From assembly GCA_028284765.1 (NCBI GenBank), contig JANQRA010000002.1, positions 491,832 to 555,831 of the forward strand: a stretch of DNA of 64,000 bases. Direction: 5' to 3'. Source of the stretch: Acidimicrobiia bacterium. Its GTDB lineage: Bacteria > Actinomycetota > Acidimicrobiia > Spongiisociales > ZC4RG35. The position numbers were made by a program, and so were the translations under genes. The notes below the pieces were generated by a model. It was not told the origin of the DNA. It searched no databases and saw nothing but the letters and a program-made list of their open reading frames with translations. Positions 41,680-49,076 of the stretch are shown one piece after another (within the stretch, counting starts at the first letter, position 1; every line of letters starts with the position of its first letter).

Positions 41680-44330
41680 ACGGCTTCCAGACCTCTCACT
41701 GCGCCGGCGACGGAGCCGAGAACGGTGATGGCAACACCCAAGTCGAACAGAAGCGGCGTCACGAACTTGATCTGACCCAGCGGTCCACCGTCCATTGACC
41801 AAGAGTTCGACGCCAAGAACCCGTCCGCCCAGGCAAATCCTCCGAGCCCGGTGGCCACCGCCACAGCCAGTCCGAATCCGATGAGCACCGCCGGCCCCAC
41901 CGGGAGCGCTCTGCGAACACCCGCGCCGCCTGACGTCAGCCACACAATCACAAGCCAACCGCTGGCAACCAGGCCCGCCGCAAACCCACCTCCCGGCTGG
42001 TTGTGCCCGGCGAGCAAGAGGTACAACGCGAACACGAGGAGCAGCGGGTTGATGATGTCTGCGCCGCGCCGCAGGATCGGCGACGAACGGAAGGCAAAGG
42101 AACGATCGGACACGATTTCGCCCACTGGCCGGACCAAAGCCATGACACCGAGAGCAGCAATACCCAGCACGGCGATCTCGCCCAGGGTGTCCAGAGCGCG
42201 GAAGTCGACGAGCGTGACGTTCACGACGTTTGCTCCGGCAGCCTCCGGTAGGGCCAACTCGAGTTGCTGGTCAGATACGAAGGAGGCAGGCTCGACGGCG
42301 CCGGAGACGAGAGTCACCACCACGGCGAATCCACCAACCAGCAATGCCACGAGCCCTTTCCATGGGACAAACCCGCCACCTGCGCTGAACTCGAGCGGCA
42401 GCAGCCTGAGGGCCAGGGCGAAGAGAGTCACGACGAGTGTCTCGACCAATACCTGCGTTATGGCGACGTCTGGTGCTCCTGCAAGAGCAAAAAGGGCGGA
42501 CATGGAATAGCCGACGGCACCCAAGAGAAGAACCGCAGACATACGCCTCTTCACACGCAGGAGGGCTAGAGCTGCAGCTACCAGGAATACAACCACGACC
42601 CACTCGACGACCCCACCTGCAGGCGGCAGCGGGACGGCGCCTCCTCTAACCAGAGCCGGCAACGGCAACACAACCGCGACAACCAGGATTTGACCCAGGT
42701 AAACCGGCAGCGAACCGTTTTGGATGATGGAAGTGACTCGAGCTGCCCAAGTCTGCAACCCGTCGATCGACTGATCGAAGCGATGCGACCTCGGGGCAGG
42801 GGTGAGACTCCTGCGAAGCGACCAGAAGCCGATCACAAGACCGGAGACAAGACCCAACATCGATAGTCCGAACGCAGGCACGAAACCAGGCCATACGACG
42901 AGTTTCGGGGGCTCCACGGGGCCGACCAGAGCTGCGGCCGCGTCAGCTTCAGCAGCTGTCAGGGTGCCGGGCAGCAGGCCGAAGAACACCGCGATGATGG
43001 CCAGGAATGTAATGGGGGCGACCAGCCCGACGATTTGCCTGCTCCCCTCCCTGGCCGGGTCGCGGAAGAGCGAGGCTACGAACCGGACCGAATAGGCAAC
43101 TGTCAGGGCAGATATCAAGGCGACAGCCCAGCCGAGAGCCGTCGACTCGTCCAGGAATGCATCGAGGTCGACCTCTTTGGCTGCGAACCCCAGGGTGAGA
43201 GGGACCCCCGCCATCGATGCGGCTCCGATGATGGCGATCACAGAAATCGCCGGGCTGCTGCGACCAACGTGGCCGAGCTTGGAGATGTCTCGCGTCTTCT
43301 CCTGCGCCTCGATAACCCCAACGGTGAGAAAGAGCGTTGACTTGTAGAGAGCATGTGCGACTAGCAGCGCAATTCCTCCGACGACCAACGTTGGGATGCC
43401 GGAGCCGATGGAGGCGAACATCAGCCCTAGAGCACTCACGGTTCCGTAGGCGAGGATCAGTTTCAGGTCGGTTTGCTTGAGTGCCCGGATGCCCCCCAGG
43501 AGCATCGTGATCAAGCCGACTATCACCACCAACGGGGCCCACCAATCGACGTTTGCCGCACCAGGAGCGAGACGACCGACCAACACGATTCCTGCCTTGA
43601 CCATCGTTGCTGAGTGAAGGAACGCGGAAGCCGGGGTCGGCGCCGCCATTGCGGACGGGAGCCAAGAGCTGAAGGGGAACTGAGCGGACTTCGTCATCGC
43701 CCCAATCAGGATCAGCACCCAACCTGCGGTGCTGGTGGGTCCGGCGTCGACGATCATCTCGATAGAGGTTGAGCCAGCTTCGTCGGCCAGAAGGATGAGG
43801 CCCGCGAGCATGGCCAGGCCACCAGCTCCTGTGACCAGAGCTGCTTGACGAGCCGACCGTCTCGCCGTCGCAGTCTGATGGTGCTGACCAATGAGGAGAT
43901 AGGAAGTGAAGGTGGTTGCTTCCCAGAAGACGAAAAGAGTGAATACGTCGCCCGACAGGACCAGCGCCGCCATCGAAGCAGCGAAGGCCAACATGGTTGC
44001 AATGAACCGTCCGCTTCCTGCTTTGCCCTTTTGGTAGCGCGCGGTGAATGCGAACACGACCAAGCCAACGCCACCGATGATGGTCAGGAACATGGCGCCG
44101 AAAGCATCGAGTGAGAATTCGAACCCGAGATTCAGCTGTGGGACCCACTCGACTCTGAACGATTCAGCATCGGGATTGAGTAGCCCAAGCACACCAAACG
44201 CCCCCACCACGGCACCTGCGAGCCATGCAGAGTTGTGTGCCGTCTCCGGCGAGCGGCGGTCCCACGCGACCACGATTGCCACAACGGCGACTACTGCCAG
44301 GCCTAGGGAGAGAAGAATGGTTTCGAGCAT
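41676..44330 (-). CDS. fused Mrp antiporter subunits A and B
   Basis: 884 residues. The N-terminal 500 residues are NuoL-like MrpA (LFVFWEATTFTSYLLIG, FPFSSWLPSAMAAPTPASAFLHSATMVKAG). The next block is the MrpA C-terminal domain (APDVAITQVLVETLVV), and the last 150 residues are MrpB (GHNQPGGGFAAGLV). A-B fusions are known in some lineages. ATG 44330 is preferred to the TTG 3 nt upstream. It leads the C-D-F-G/E genes with 4-nt overlaps or a 1-nt gap, and follows a winged-helix regulator gene. Confidence 0.93.
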   Translation of the reverse strand: MLETILLSLGLAVVAVVAIVVAWDRRSPETAHNSAWLAGAVVGAFGVLGLLNPDAESFRVEWVPQLNLGFEFSLDAFGAMFLTIIGGVGLVVFAFTARYQKGKAGSGRFIATMLAFAASMAALVLSGDVFTLFVFWEATTFTSYLLIGQHHQTATARRSARQAALVTGAGGLAMLAGLILLADEAGSTSIEMIVDAGPTSTAGWVLILIGAMTKSAQFPFSSWLPSAMAAPTPASAFLHSATMVKAGIVLVGRLAPGAANVDWWAPLVVIVGLITMLLGGIRALKQTDLKLILAYGTVSALGLMFASIGSGIPTLVVGGIALLVAHALYKSTLFLTVGVIEAQEKTRDISKLGHVGRSSPAISVIAIIGAASMAGVPLTLGFAAKEVDLDAFLDESTALGWAVALISALTVAYSVRFVASLFRDPAREGSRQIVGLVAPITFLAIIAVFFGLLPGTLTAAEADAAAALVGPVEPPKLVVWPGFVPAFGLSMLGLVSGLVIGFWSLRRSLTPAPRSHRFDQSIDGLQTWAARVTSIIQNGSLPVYLGQILVVAVVLPLPALVRGGAVPLPPAGGVVEWVVVVFLVAAALALLRVKRRMSAVLLLGAVGYSMSALFALAGAPDVAITQVLVETLVVTLFALALRLLPLEFSAGGGFVPWKGLVALLVGGFAVVVTLVSGAVEPASFVSDQQLELALPEAAGANVVNVTLVDFRALDTLGEIAVLGIAALGVMALVRPVGEIVSDRSFAFRSSPILRRGADIINPLLLVFALYLLLAGHNQPGGGFAAGLVASGWLVIVWLTSGGAGVRRALPVGPAVLIGFGLAVAVATGLGGFAWADGFLASNSWSMDGGPLGQIKFVTPLLFDLGVAITVLGSVAGAVRGLEAV

Positions 44331-44396
44331 CAAGGGGCGGATTCTTGCCGCTCAACCAGTTCGGAGCGGAATCAAGTGATGGATTCCGTCAGTGGG

Positions 44397-44693
44397 TCAA
44401 TCGTTGGGGCGATGCATGTTCGGGGCAACCGCGTCGAGCAGGGTCCTGACAGCAAGGTGTTGTTCGAGCGGATGACGAAGCGGAAGGCCCGGATCAACCT
44501 CATAGTGGTTACGTCTCCCAACCTTGCTGTGGGACAGATACCCAGCCTCTTCTAGCTCAGAGATGATCCGTTGTGCAGAACGTTCGGTGATGCCGACGAG
44601 AGCGGCGATATCGCGAGTGAGGATGTCTGGATTGGTCGCAATACACAGAAGCACGTGGGAGTGATTGGTCAGAAACGTCCACTGCTGACTCAC
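44397..44693 (-). CDS. winged-helix transcriptional regulator
   Basis: 98 residues. A complete winged helix: SHVLLCIATNPDILTRDIAALVG for the first helices, TERSAQRIISELEEAG for recognition, and SHSKVGRRNHYEV for the wing. GTG 44693 has an excellent AAGGAGG 8 nt upstream. It stands between the tandem universal stress protein gene and the Mrp genes, all on the minus strand, and could control the Mrp operon or the stress protein in response to ions or pH. The effector is unknown. Confidence 0.85.
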   Translation of the reverse strand: MSQQWTFLTNHSHVLLCIATNPDILTRDIAALVGITERSAQRIISELEEAGYLSHSKVGRRNHYEVDPGLPLRHPLEQHLAVRTLLDAVAPNMHRPND

Positions 44694-44746
44694 AGAACCA
44701 TCCTCCTTAGTGTTGCCAGCGATTCTTCAGAGAACACGACGTTCAC

Positions 44747-45685
44747 TCAGTCCAACGCCAGTGTCGAATGGCCTGGAGGCGGTGGAACAGGGCTGACGAA
44801 CCACGGTGGCTTAACCGCCAGCAGAGACGCATCGATGGATGTGAGAACCCGTTCGGCCGTGTTTCCGACGATCAGGCCCGCTATCCCCTTCCTGGCCAGG
44901 GTCCCCATGACCACAACCGATGGCTCGATCTTCGACACCAAGCCCATGAGCTGCGCCTCTGGCCGGCCGTGGACGAGGTGCACTTCCACGTCTGTAGCCG
45001 CTGGCACCTCCGAGATGAGCTGAGACACCATTGAGTCAGCCGAGCTCTCCGTATCGCTCATGAGCTCGTCTACTTGGTCCTGTGGGATTTGCACCCGAGA
45101 TCCGAGGAGCAGTGACTCGCCCGGCACCCGCCACGCGTGCACCACGTGGCATCCGACCCCCATCCGCCCCGCCAGCGATGTTCCAAGCTCGAGGATCGTC
45201 CTGTTCAAGGCTCGACCCTCGGCCTCGAACTCTGGGCCGATGGCAACCATGACGTCGCCGGTTTGGTGATTCTCATCAACCACCCACACGGGCACCGGTG
45301 ACTTCCGCAGAAGGTGAGCCACCGTCGGATCGAGACGAGCAGACGGCTGTGACCGAGGCTGAGAGCCGACCAGCAACATGTCGTTGTGTCCGTCGTAGAT
45401 CTGGTTGATCACTTCAACGAAATCGACACCAGAGCGAACCGCCACATCGGGCTTGACGTTCTGGAACTGTGAGGCCATGTGATTGAGACGCTCCGTCGCG
45501 GCGTCTACGAGTACTTGATCGAGATCACCACCCCCACGCCTGAACATCCCGGAGCTGGACTCGACTGTATCGACCAGTGTCACCGTGGCCTCGTTGCGAC
45601 AGGCGAGCTCGTCTGCAGTCTTGATCACGACCTCAACCGGTTGACCAAACGGCAGGTAGACGAGGAGACGATGAAACCGGTCCAT
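44747..45685 (-). CDS. tandem universal stress protein
   Basis: 312 residues with two USP-like domains. The first (about 1-140) is divergent, with MLLVGSQPRS near 103 in place of the ATP loop. The second (about 145-292) is closer to the family: VVMGTLARKGIAGLIVGNTAERVL near 258, a G-rich nucleotide loop. A proline-rich tail follows. The gene stands downstream of an antiporter gene and upstream of a regulator and the Mrp genes. Its promoter region holds the palindromic element shared with the 61-aa gene. Confidence 0.86.
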   Translation of the reverse strand: MDRFHRLLVYLPFGQPVEVVIKTADELACRNEATVTLVDTVESSSGMFRRGGGDLDQVLVDAATERLNHMASQFQNVKPDVAVRSGVDFVEVINQIYDGHNDMLLVGSQPRSQPSARLDPTVAHLLRKSPVPVWVVDENHQTGDVMVAIGPEFEAEGRALNRTILELGTSLAGRMGVGCHVVHAWRVPGESLLLGSRVQIPQDQVDELMSDTESSADSMVSQLISEVPAATDVEVHLVHGRPEAQLMGLVSKIEPSVVVMGTLARKGIAGLIVGNTAERVLTSIDASLLAVKPPWFVSPVPPPPGHSTLALD

Positions 45686-45730
45686 GGAAGACGTTGCCTT
45701 TCGGACAAGGAGGACGTTATACGTGACTAG

Positions 45731-45753
45731 TTACACGTTACATATATCGTATG
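45731..45753. promoter_or_regulatory. AT-rich palindromic element upstream of the tandem USP gene
   Basis: On the minus strand it contains ACGATATATGTAACGTGTAA, which differs in one base from the element at 48019-48048. It lies 46-68 nt upstream of ATG 45685 and right after the stop of the antiporter gene. The palindrome is imperfect here (TTACACG ... CGTATGA). Confidence 0.5.
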
Positions 45754-45769
45754 ACGAGAGCAGCGTCAA

Positions 45770-47680
45770 CTATCGCGAAAACACCAGCTGCATCTCCGCT
45801 CTCGCCTCGTCGTCAGCGATCAACGTGAGCTCGTCGCCGAGGTTCACGCGGGTCCGACCATCGACGAGAAGAGCAGCGTTTCCCCGCCGAATCTCCATCA
45901 GAAGGACGCCGGTCGGGAGCCTCAGGTCTCCCACCGTCACGCCATCGAGGTCAGGGTTGGTGACCGAAACTTGGACTATCTCGCGGCCGTGATCGTGCTG
46001 CAGCAACAACGATGTTGCATTTGGAGTGAGGACGGCCTGGGCAAGCAGAGCGACAATCCCAGTTGTGGGATGCACCGAAAGAACTCCCTCAGGAGAGAGC
46101 TTCTCGTTGACGGCTGCCTCATTCGAGCGAACCACCAATCGGCTCAAACCCCTCTCGTCAGCCGCATATGTAGTGATCGACAGGTTGTCGTCGTCCTCTT
46201 CAAGCATGGCCACGACACCCACAATGCCCTCTTCGAATACCTGCTCTAGATGTTCGCTATCAACGCTTGGAATAGACACTTCGTCGCAGAAGTCATGTCC
46301 TTCAGCCCCGGACAGATCAACGTCGACCCGGACAACCGTCACATCGAAACCCTCGGTGTTGAGAATCCTGGCGACTTCGATGGGTTGGTTGCCGGACCCG
46401 AAGACCAGCATCCGGCCTTCGTTGCCGACGAGATCGGGCTCATGGGCCTCCCCGACCTTCCTCAGGGCTGACTTGAGGAACAGTGGCCCGAAGATCTCAT
46501 TGATGACCACAACTGAGATGATGAGTGTGGCGAAGGCATCGCCCAGTTGGGGGAACTGCACCGCCACCTCTCTCGCGAGTCCGAGTGCGATGCCGGCCTG
46601 AGTGATGTACGCCATCCATGAGTAGCGCCGATGGCGCTTGGGCTCTCGCCCAAACCGACCTCCGATGGTGGAACCGAGGCCGATACCGACCACCCGAACT
46701 GCAAACAGCCCTATTGCGATCGGAAGGACCGAGGTCAGCAAATCGAGCTTGAGACTGAGGCCCGTGATCGTGAAGAACGCCACATAGACAGCCGGGCCAA
46801 CCTTGTGTAGTAGGTCTTCGAACGCCACCCGCCGCGGAGTGAAGTTGGCGACATAGAGGCCGGCGATGAGCGAGATCAGGAGCGGTTCGATGTAAACCTC
46901 GAATCCGACCAGATCCGTGCTCGTCGTCCGTATGTAGTCGGCCAACTCGTAGACCCCGAAGCCAAGTGCGAGCACACCGACGGCTTTCAGCCACGCAGGC
47001 AGGGGTCGACCCAAGAGCCAAGAGATGATGAACCCGGTCGCCAATCCGATCGTGAGTGCCGAGGTGAGGTCGACCAGGACGACGCCAATAAATGAGATAT
47101 CGAGGTTTGCGCTCTCCAATAGCGGAGTCGCCAGCGACGTGATGAGTGCAAACAAAACGATGATCACCACGTCCATCAGGACGGTCACTCCAAGAACAGT
47201 CCGCGTGAATCTTCCCCGTGCCTGGACTTCCTTGATCACGGCTATCGCCGAAGGTGGTGAGAGCGCCAGAAGAACCGCGGCACCCAATAGGGCAAGTGCC
47301 AGCCTGGGCCCAGATTCGAAGTCCGCCGTGAAAGAGATGAATGGGGCCAGGAGATAGATCGCTGTCGCAAGGACGAAGTATCCGAAGATCAGGATGCCCC
47401 CGACCGTGGCGCCGATTGCCCGCTTGCGTGGCGCCAATTCTCGCAGGAGGAGCTCCGACCCGGCAACCATGGCTATGACTGCCAGAGATATCTCGTCGAC
47501 AAACCGAAGGTCAGTCGTTGCAGACTGCGGAAGCATCTCGAGGACAAAAGGTCCGGCGAGTGCACCGGCCAAGAGATACCCGGTGATTGAAGGCAAGCGG
47601 ACTCGCTTGAAGGCGTTGCCTATGAGATACGACGCCAGACATATGACGGCGAAGACCGCTAGCTCTCGAGCGAAAGTCAC
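45770..47680 (-). CDS. CPA2-family cation:proton antiporter with RCK domains
   Basis: 636 residues. About twelve helices in the first 390 residues match the KefB/CPA2 exchanger domain (ITGYLLAGALAGPF near residue 32, GLYVANFTPRR near 270). A TrkA-N-like nucleotide domain starts near 415 but reads FGSGNQPIEVA, lacking the third Gly of GxGxxG, so NAD binding may be weak. A TrkA-C domain ends the protein. Likely K+/H+ or Na+/H+ exchange gated by ligand. GTG 47680 has TAGGTT 6 nt upstream and no Shine-Dalgarno. First minus-strand gene before the USP gene. Confidence 0.9.
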   Translation of the reverse strand: MTFARELAVFAVICLASYLIGNAFKRVRLPSITGYLLAGALAGPFVLEMLPQSATTDLRFVDEISLAVIAMVAGSELLLRELAPRKRAIGATVGGILIFGYFVLATAIYLLAPFISFTADFESGPRLALALLGAAVLLALSPPSAIAVIKEVQARGRFTRTVLGVTVLMDVVIIVLFALITSLATPLLESANLDISFIGVVLVDLTSALTIGLATGFIISWLLGRPLPAWLKAVGVLALGFGVYELADYIRTTSTDLVGFEVYIEPLLISLIAGLYVANFTPRRVAFEDLLHKVGPAVYVAFFTITGLSLKLDLLTSVLPIAIGLFAVRVVGIGLGSTIGGRFGREPKRHRRYSWMAYITQAGIALGLAREVAVQFPQLGDAFATLIISVVVINEIFGPLFLKSALRKVGEAHEPDLVGNEGRMLVFGSGNQPIEVARILNTEGFDVTVVRVDVDLSGAEGHDFCDEVSIPSVDSEHLEQVFEEGIVGVVAMLEEDDDNLSITTYAADERGLSRLVVRSNEAAVNEKLSPEGVLSVHPTTGIVALLAQAVLTPNATSLLLQHDHGREIVQVSVTNPDLDGVTVGDLRLPTGVLLMEIRRGNAALLVDGRTRVNLGDELTLIADDEARAEMQLVFSR

Positions 47681-47692
47681 GGAGAGAACCTA
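47681..47692 (-). promoter_or_regulatory. putative leaderless-type -10 of the CPA2 gene
   Basis: TAGGTT (plus-strand AACCTA at 47687-47692) 6 nt before GTG 47680. Confidence 0.4.
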
Positions 47693-47712
47693 GACAGGGC
47701 CATGGCCTAAGA

Positions 47713-47747
47713 ACCGAGAGCCCGACTCAGTGAGTCGGGCTCTCGGT
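47713..47747 (-). terminator. 17-bp inverted repeat terminator
   Basis: Arms ACCGAGAGCCCGACTCA and its exact complement around one central base, followed on the minus strand by a short TTCTTA. It separates the 61-aa gene from the antiporter gene. Confidence 0.7.
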
Positions 47748-47807
47748 CGGAGAGGCTTGCTGTACGCCGCCAGGCGGGCGGATGTGATGCAACGTGGGCA
47801 GGGTGCG

Positions 47808-47993
47808 TCAACTGGCAGATTCGTACAACTCGCCCTTGAACCAGTGTGAAGTGTGAAGGTTCTCGTCTACCCGTTCAGGAAAATCTTCCGCAAGGATGCC
47901 TATTCGTCCGGGTACCGGATTGAAGAGCGAGGGTAATTCACCACCCTCAGAGGCGGTCGGAGGGGGATTCAACAGGAACTGTCGTTCAGACAC
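47808..47993 (-). CDS. 61-residue orphan protein
   Basis: I recognise no family. The frame is well supported: GTG 47993 has an ideal AGAGGAGG at 5-6 nt, a palindromic AT-rich element stands 26 bp upstream, and a strong hairpin terminator lies 60 bp beyond the stop. The protein is acidic and proline-rich in its first half (NPPPTASEGGELPSLFNPVPGR) and ends HTSHWFKGELYESAS, with no membrane segment. The shared element suggests coregulation with the tandem universal stress protein, so it may be a small stress-response protein. Confidence 0.6.
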   Translation of the reverse strand: MSERQFLLNPPPTASEGGELPSLFNPVPGRIGILAEDFPERVDENLHTSHWFKGELYESAS

Positions 47994-48018
47994 TTCTACC
48001 TCCTCTGTTTCCTGTCAG

Positions 48019-48048
48019 CCATTACACGTTATATATATCGTGTAATGG
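48019..48048. promoter_or_regulatory. perfect palindromic element upstream of the 61-aa gene
   Basis: Ten-base arms CCATTACACG and CGTGTAATGG around the spacer TTATATATAT. On the minus strand it contains ACGATATATATAACGTGTAA. It ends 26 bp before GTG 47993. It could be a regulator site overlapping a TATATAT -10. Confidence 0.6.
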
Positions 48049-48274
48049 ACGACGTGTCAAGTCTTACTGCGAACCCTGGGTTCCAGCCCTCGCTCAGCGA
48101 AGTCCACAGCCCCGAGAATGGAGTAGAGAGCACAGACGGTGTAACAATCGACCGATCACCAAGTCACGAACCCTGATCGCCGTTGGAGGCTTTGGCCTAG
48201 CCGTCGCCATCTGGAGTTTCATCACAGCTTGGAGCGCAATCTGGGCCGGCCACCCCGCCTACTGGCTGCTCTAT

Positions 48275-49033
48275 ATGGCGCTCATCGGTTTGGGTGGGTG
48301 GGCTCTCAAGCGCGGGACAACTGCACGCGATCGACGGTATTGGCTCACCGGCCTCGGCGTCGTCGGCATGGCATTGCTAACCGTGCTGAGCTGGTGGCTC
48401 CGACCGTTTGTGGCCGACGACGTGGCCCTCGATGCCCTCGAAAGCCCCAACGGTTACACCGTCGAATCCAACCTCACATCCTGGACCTTGATGCCTGACT
48501 CCTCCAATGGCGTGGGCCTCATCTTTCAACCCGGTGCTCGAGTGGATGCTCGCGCATATGCTTCAATCCTCTCCGACTTGGCCAGGACAGGCCATCCGGT
48601 GGTGATTGTGAAGCAGCCGCTTGGTATCGGCTTTCTGGCCCTAGGGTCCCCCGCATCGATCGCCAAAGAGCATCCGGACATCGATTGGGCCGTTGGAGGA
48701 CATTCACTCGGTGGCGTGGCAGCGTCTGCGGCCATCGGGGATGACTTCGATTCCCTCCTTCTGTGGGCATCCTTCCCAGCATCGGATATCGATGCGAACA
48801 CCGAAGGCATGTCAATAAGCGGAAGCGAAGACAACTTCACCACTCCTGGCGATATCGACGAGACCCGATCACGACTGCCTGAAGATGCAGAGTTCGTCGT
48901 GATCGAGGGTGCGATCCACTCCCACTTCGGCGACTACGGGCTCCAGCCCGGCGACGGGGAGGCAGGCATCAGTCGCGAGGAAGCTCAAAACCAGATCGTC
49001 AGCGCAAGCCTGAGCTTCTTGTCTTCGCAATAG
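48275..49033 (+). CDS. membrane-anchored alpha/beta hydrolase (N-terminus uncertain)
   Basis: 252 residues from the first standard start. One helix near residue 25-42 is followed by an alpha/beta hydrolase domain: VGLIFQPGARVDARAYA near residue 78, nucleophile elbow GGHSLGGVAAS near 140, acid region SGSEDNFT near 180 and EGAIHSHFGDYG with the catalytic His near 212. The frame stays open upstream to at least 48002, and the part from about 48158 encodes a plausible extra helix (TLIAVGGFGLAVAIW) but no ATG, GTG or TTG. A CTG (48173) or ATC (48158) start, or a mutated start, is possible. Confidence 0.8.
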   Translation: MALIGLGGWALKRGTTARDRRYWLTGLGVVGMALLTVLSWWLRPFVADDVALDALESPNGYTVESNLTSWTLMPDSSNGVGLIFQPGARVDARAYASILSDLARTGHPVVIVKQPLGIGFLALGSPASIAKEHPDIDWAVGGHSLGGVAASAAIGDDFDSLLLWASFPASDIDANTEGMSISGSEDNFTTPGDIDETRSRLPEDAEFVVIEGAIHSHFGDYGLQPGDGEAGISREEAQNQIVSASLSFLSSQ

Positions 49034-49043
49034 CTCAGACCGC

Positions 49044-49076
49044 TGGACACAACGTCCCATGCGATAGGTTCACCAA
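49044..49076 (+). promoter_or_regulatory. putative leaderless-type promoter
   Basis: TGGACA at 49044-49049 and TAGGTT at 49065-49070, 6 nt before ATG 49077. Confidence 0.4.

Noticed and set aside
42949-44148. 399-codon second frame on the minus strand
   Set aside because: Frame shadow of the MrpA-B gene with no hydrophobic pattern.
48061-48180. Related GAACCCTGG words near 24786, 48070 and 48166 as a dispersed repeat
   Set aside because: Shared length is only about 12-15 bases and is explained by a simple self-complementary word.
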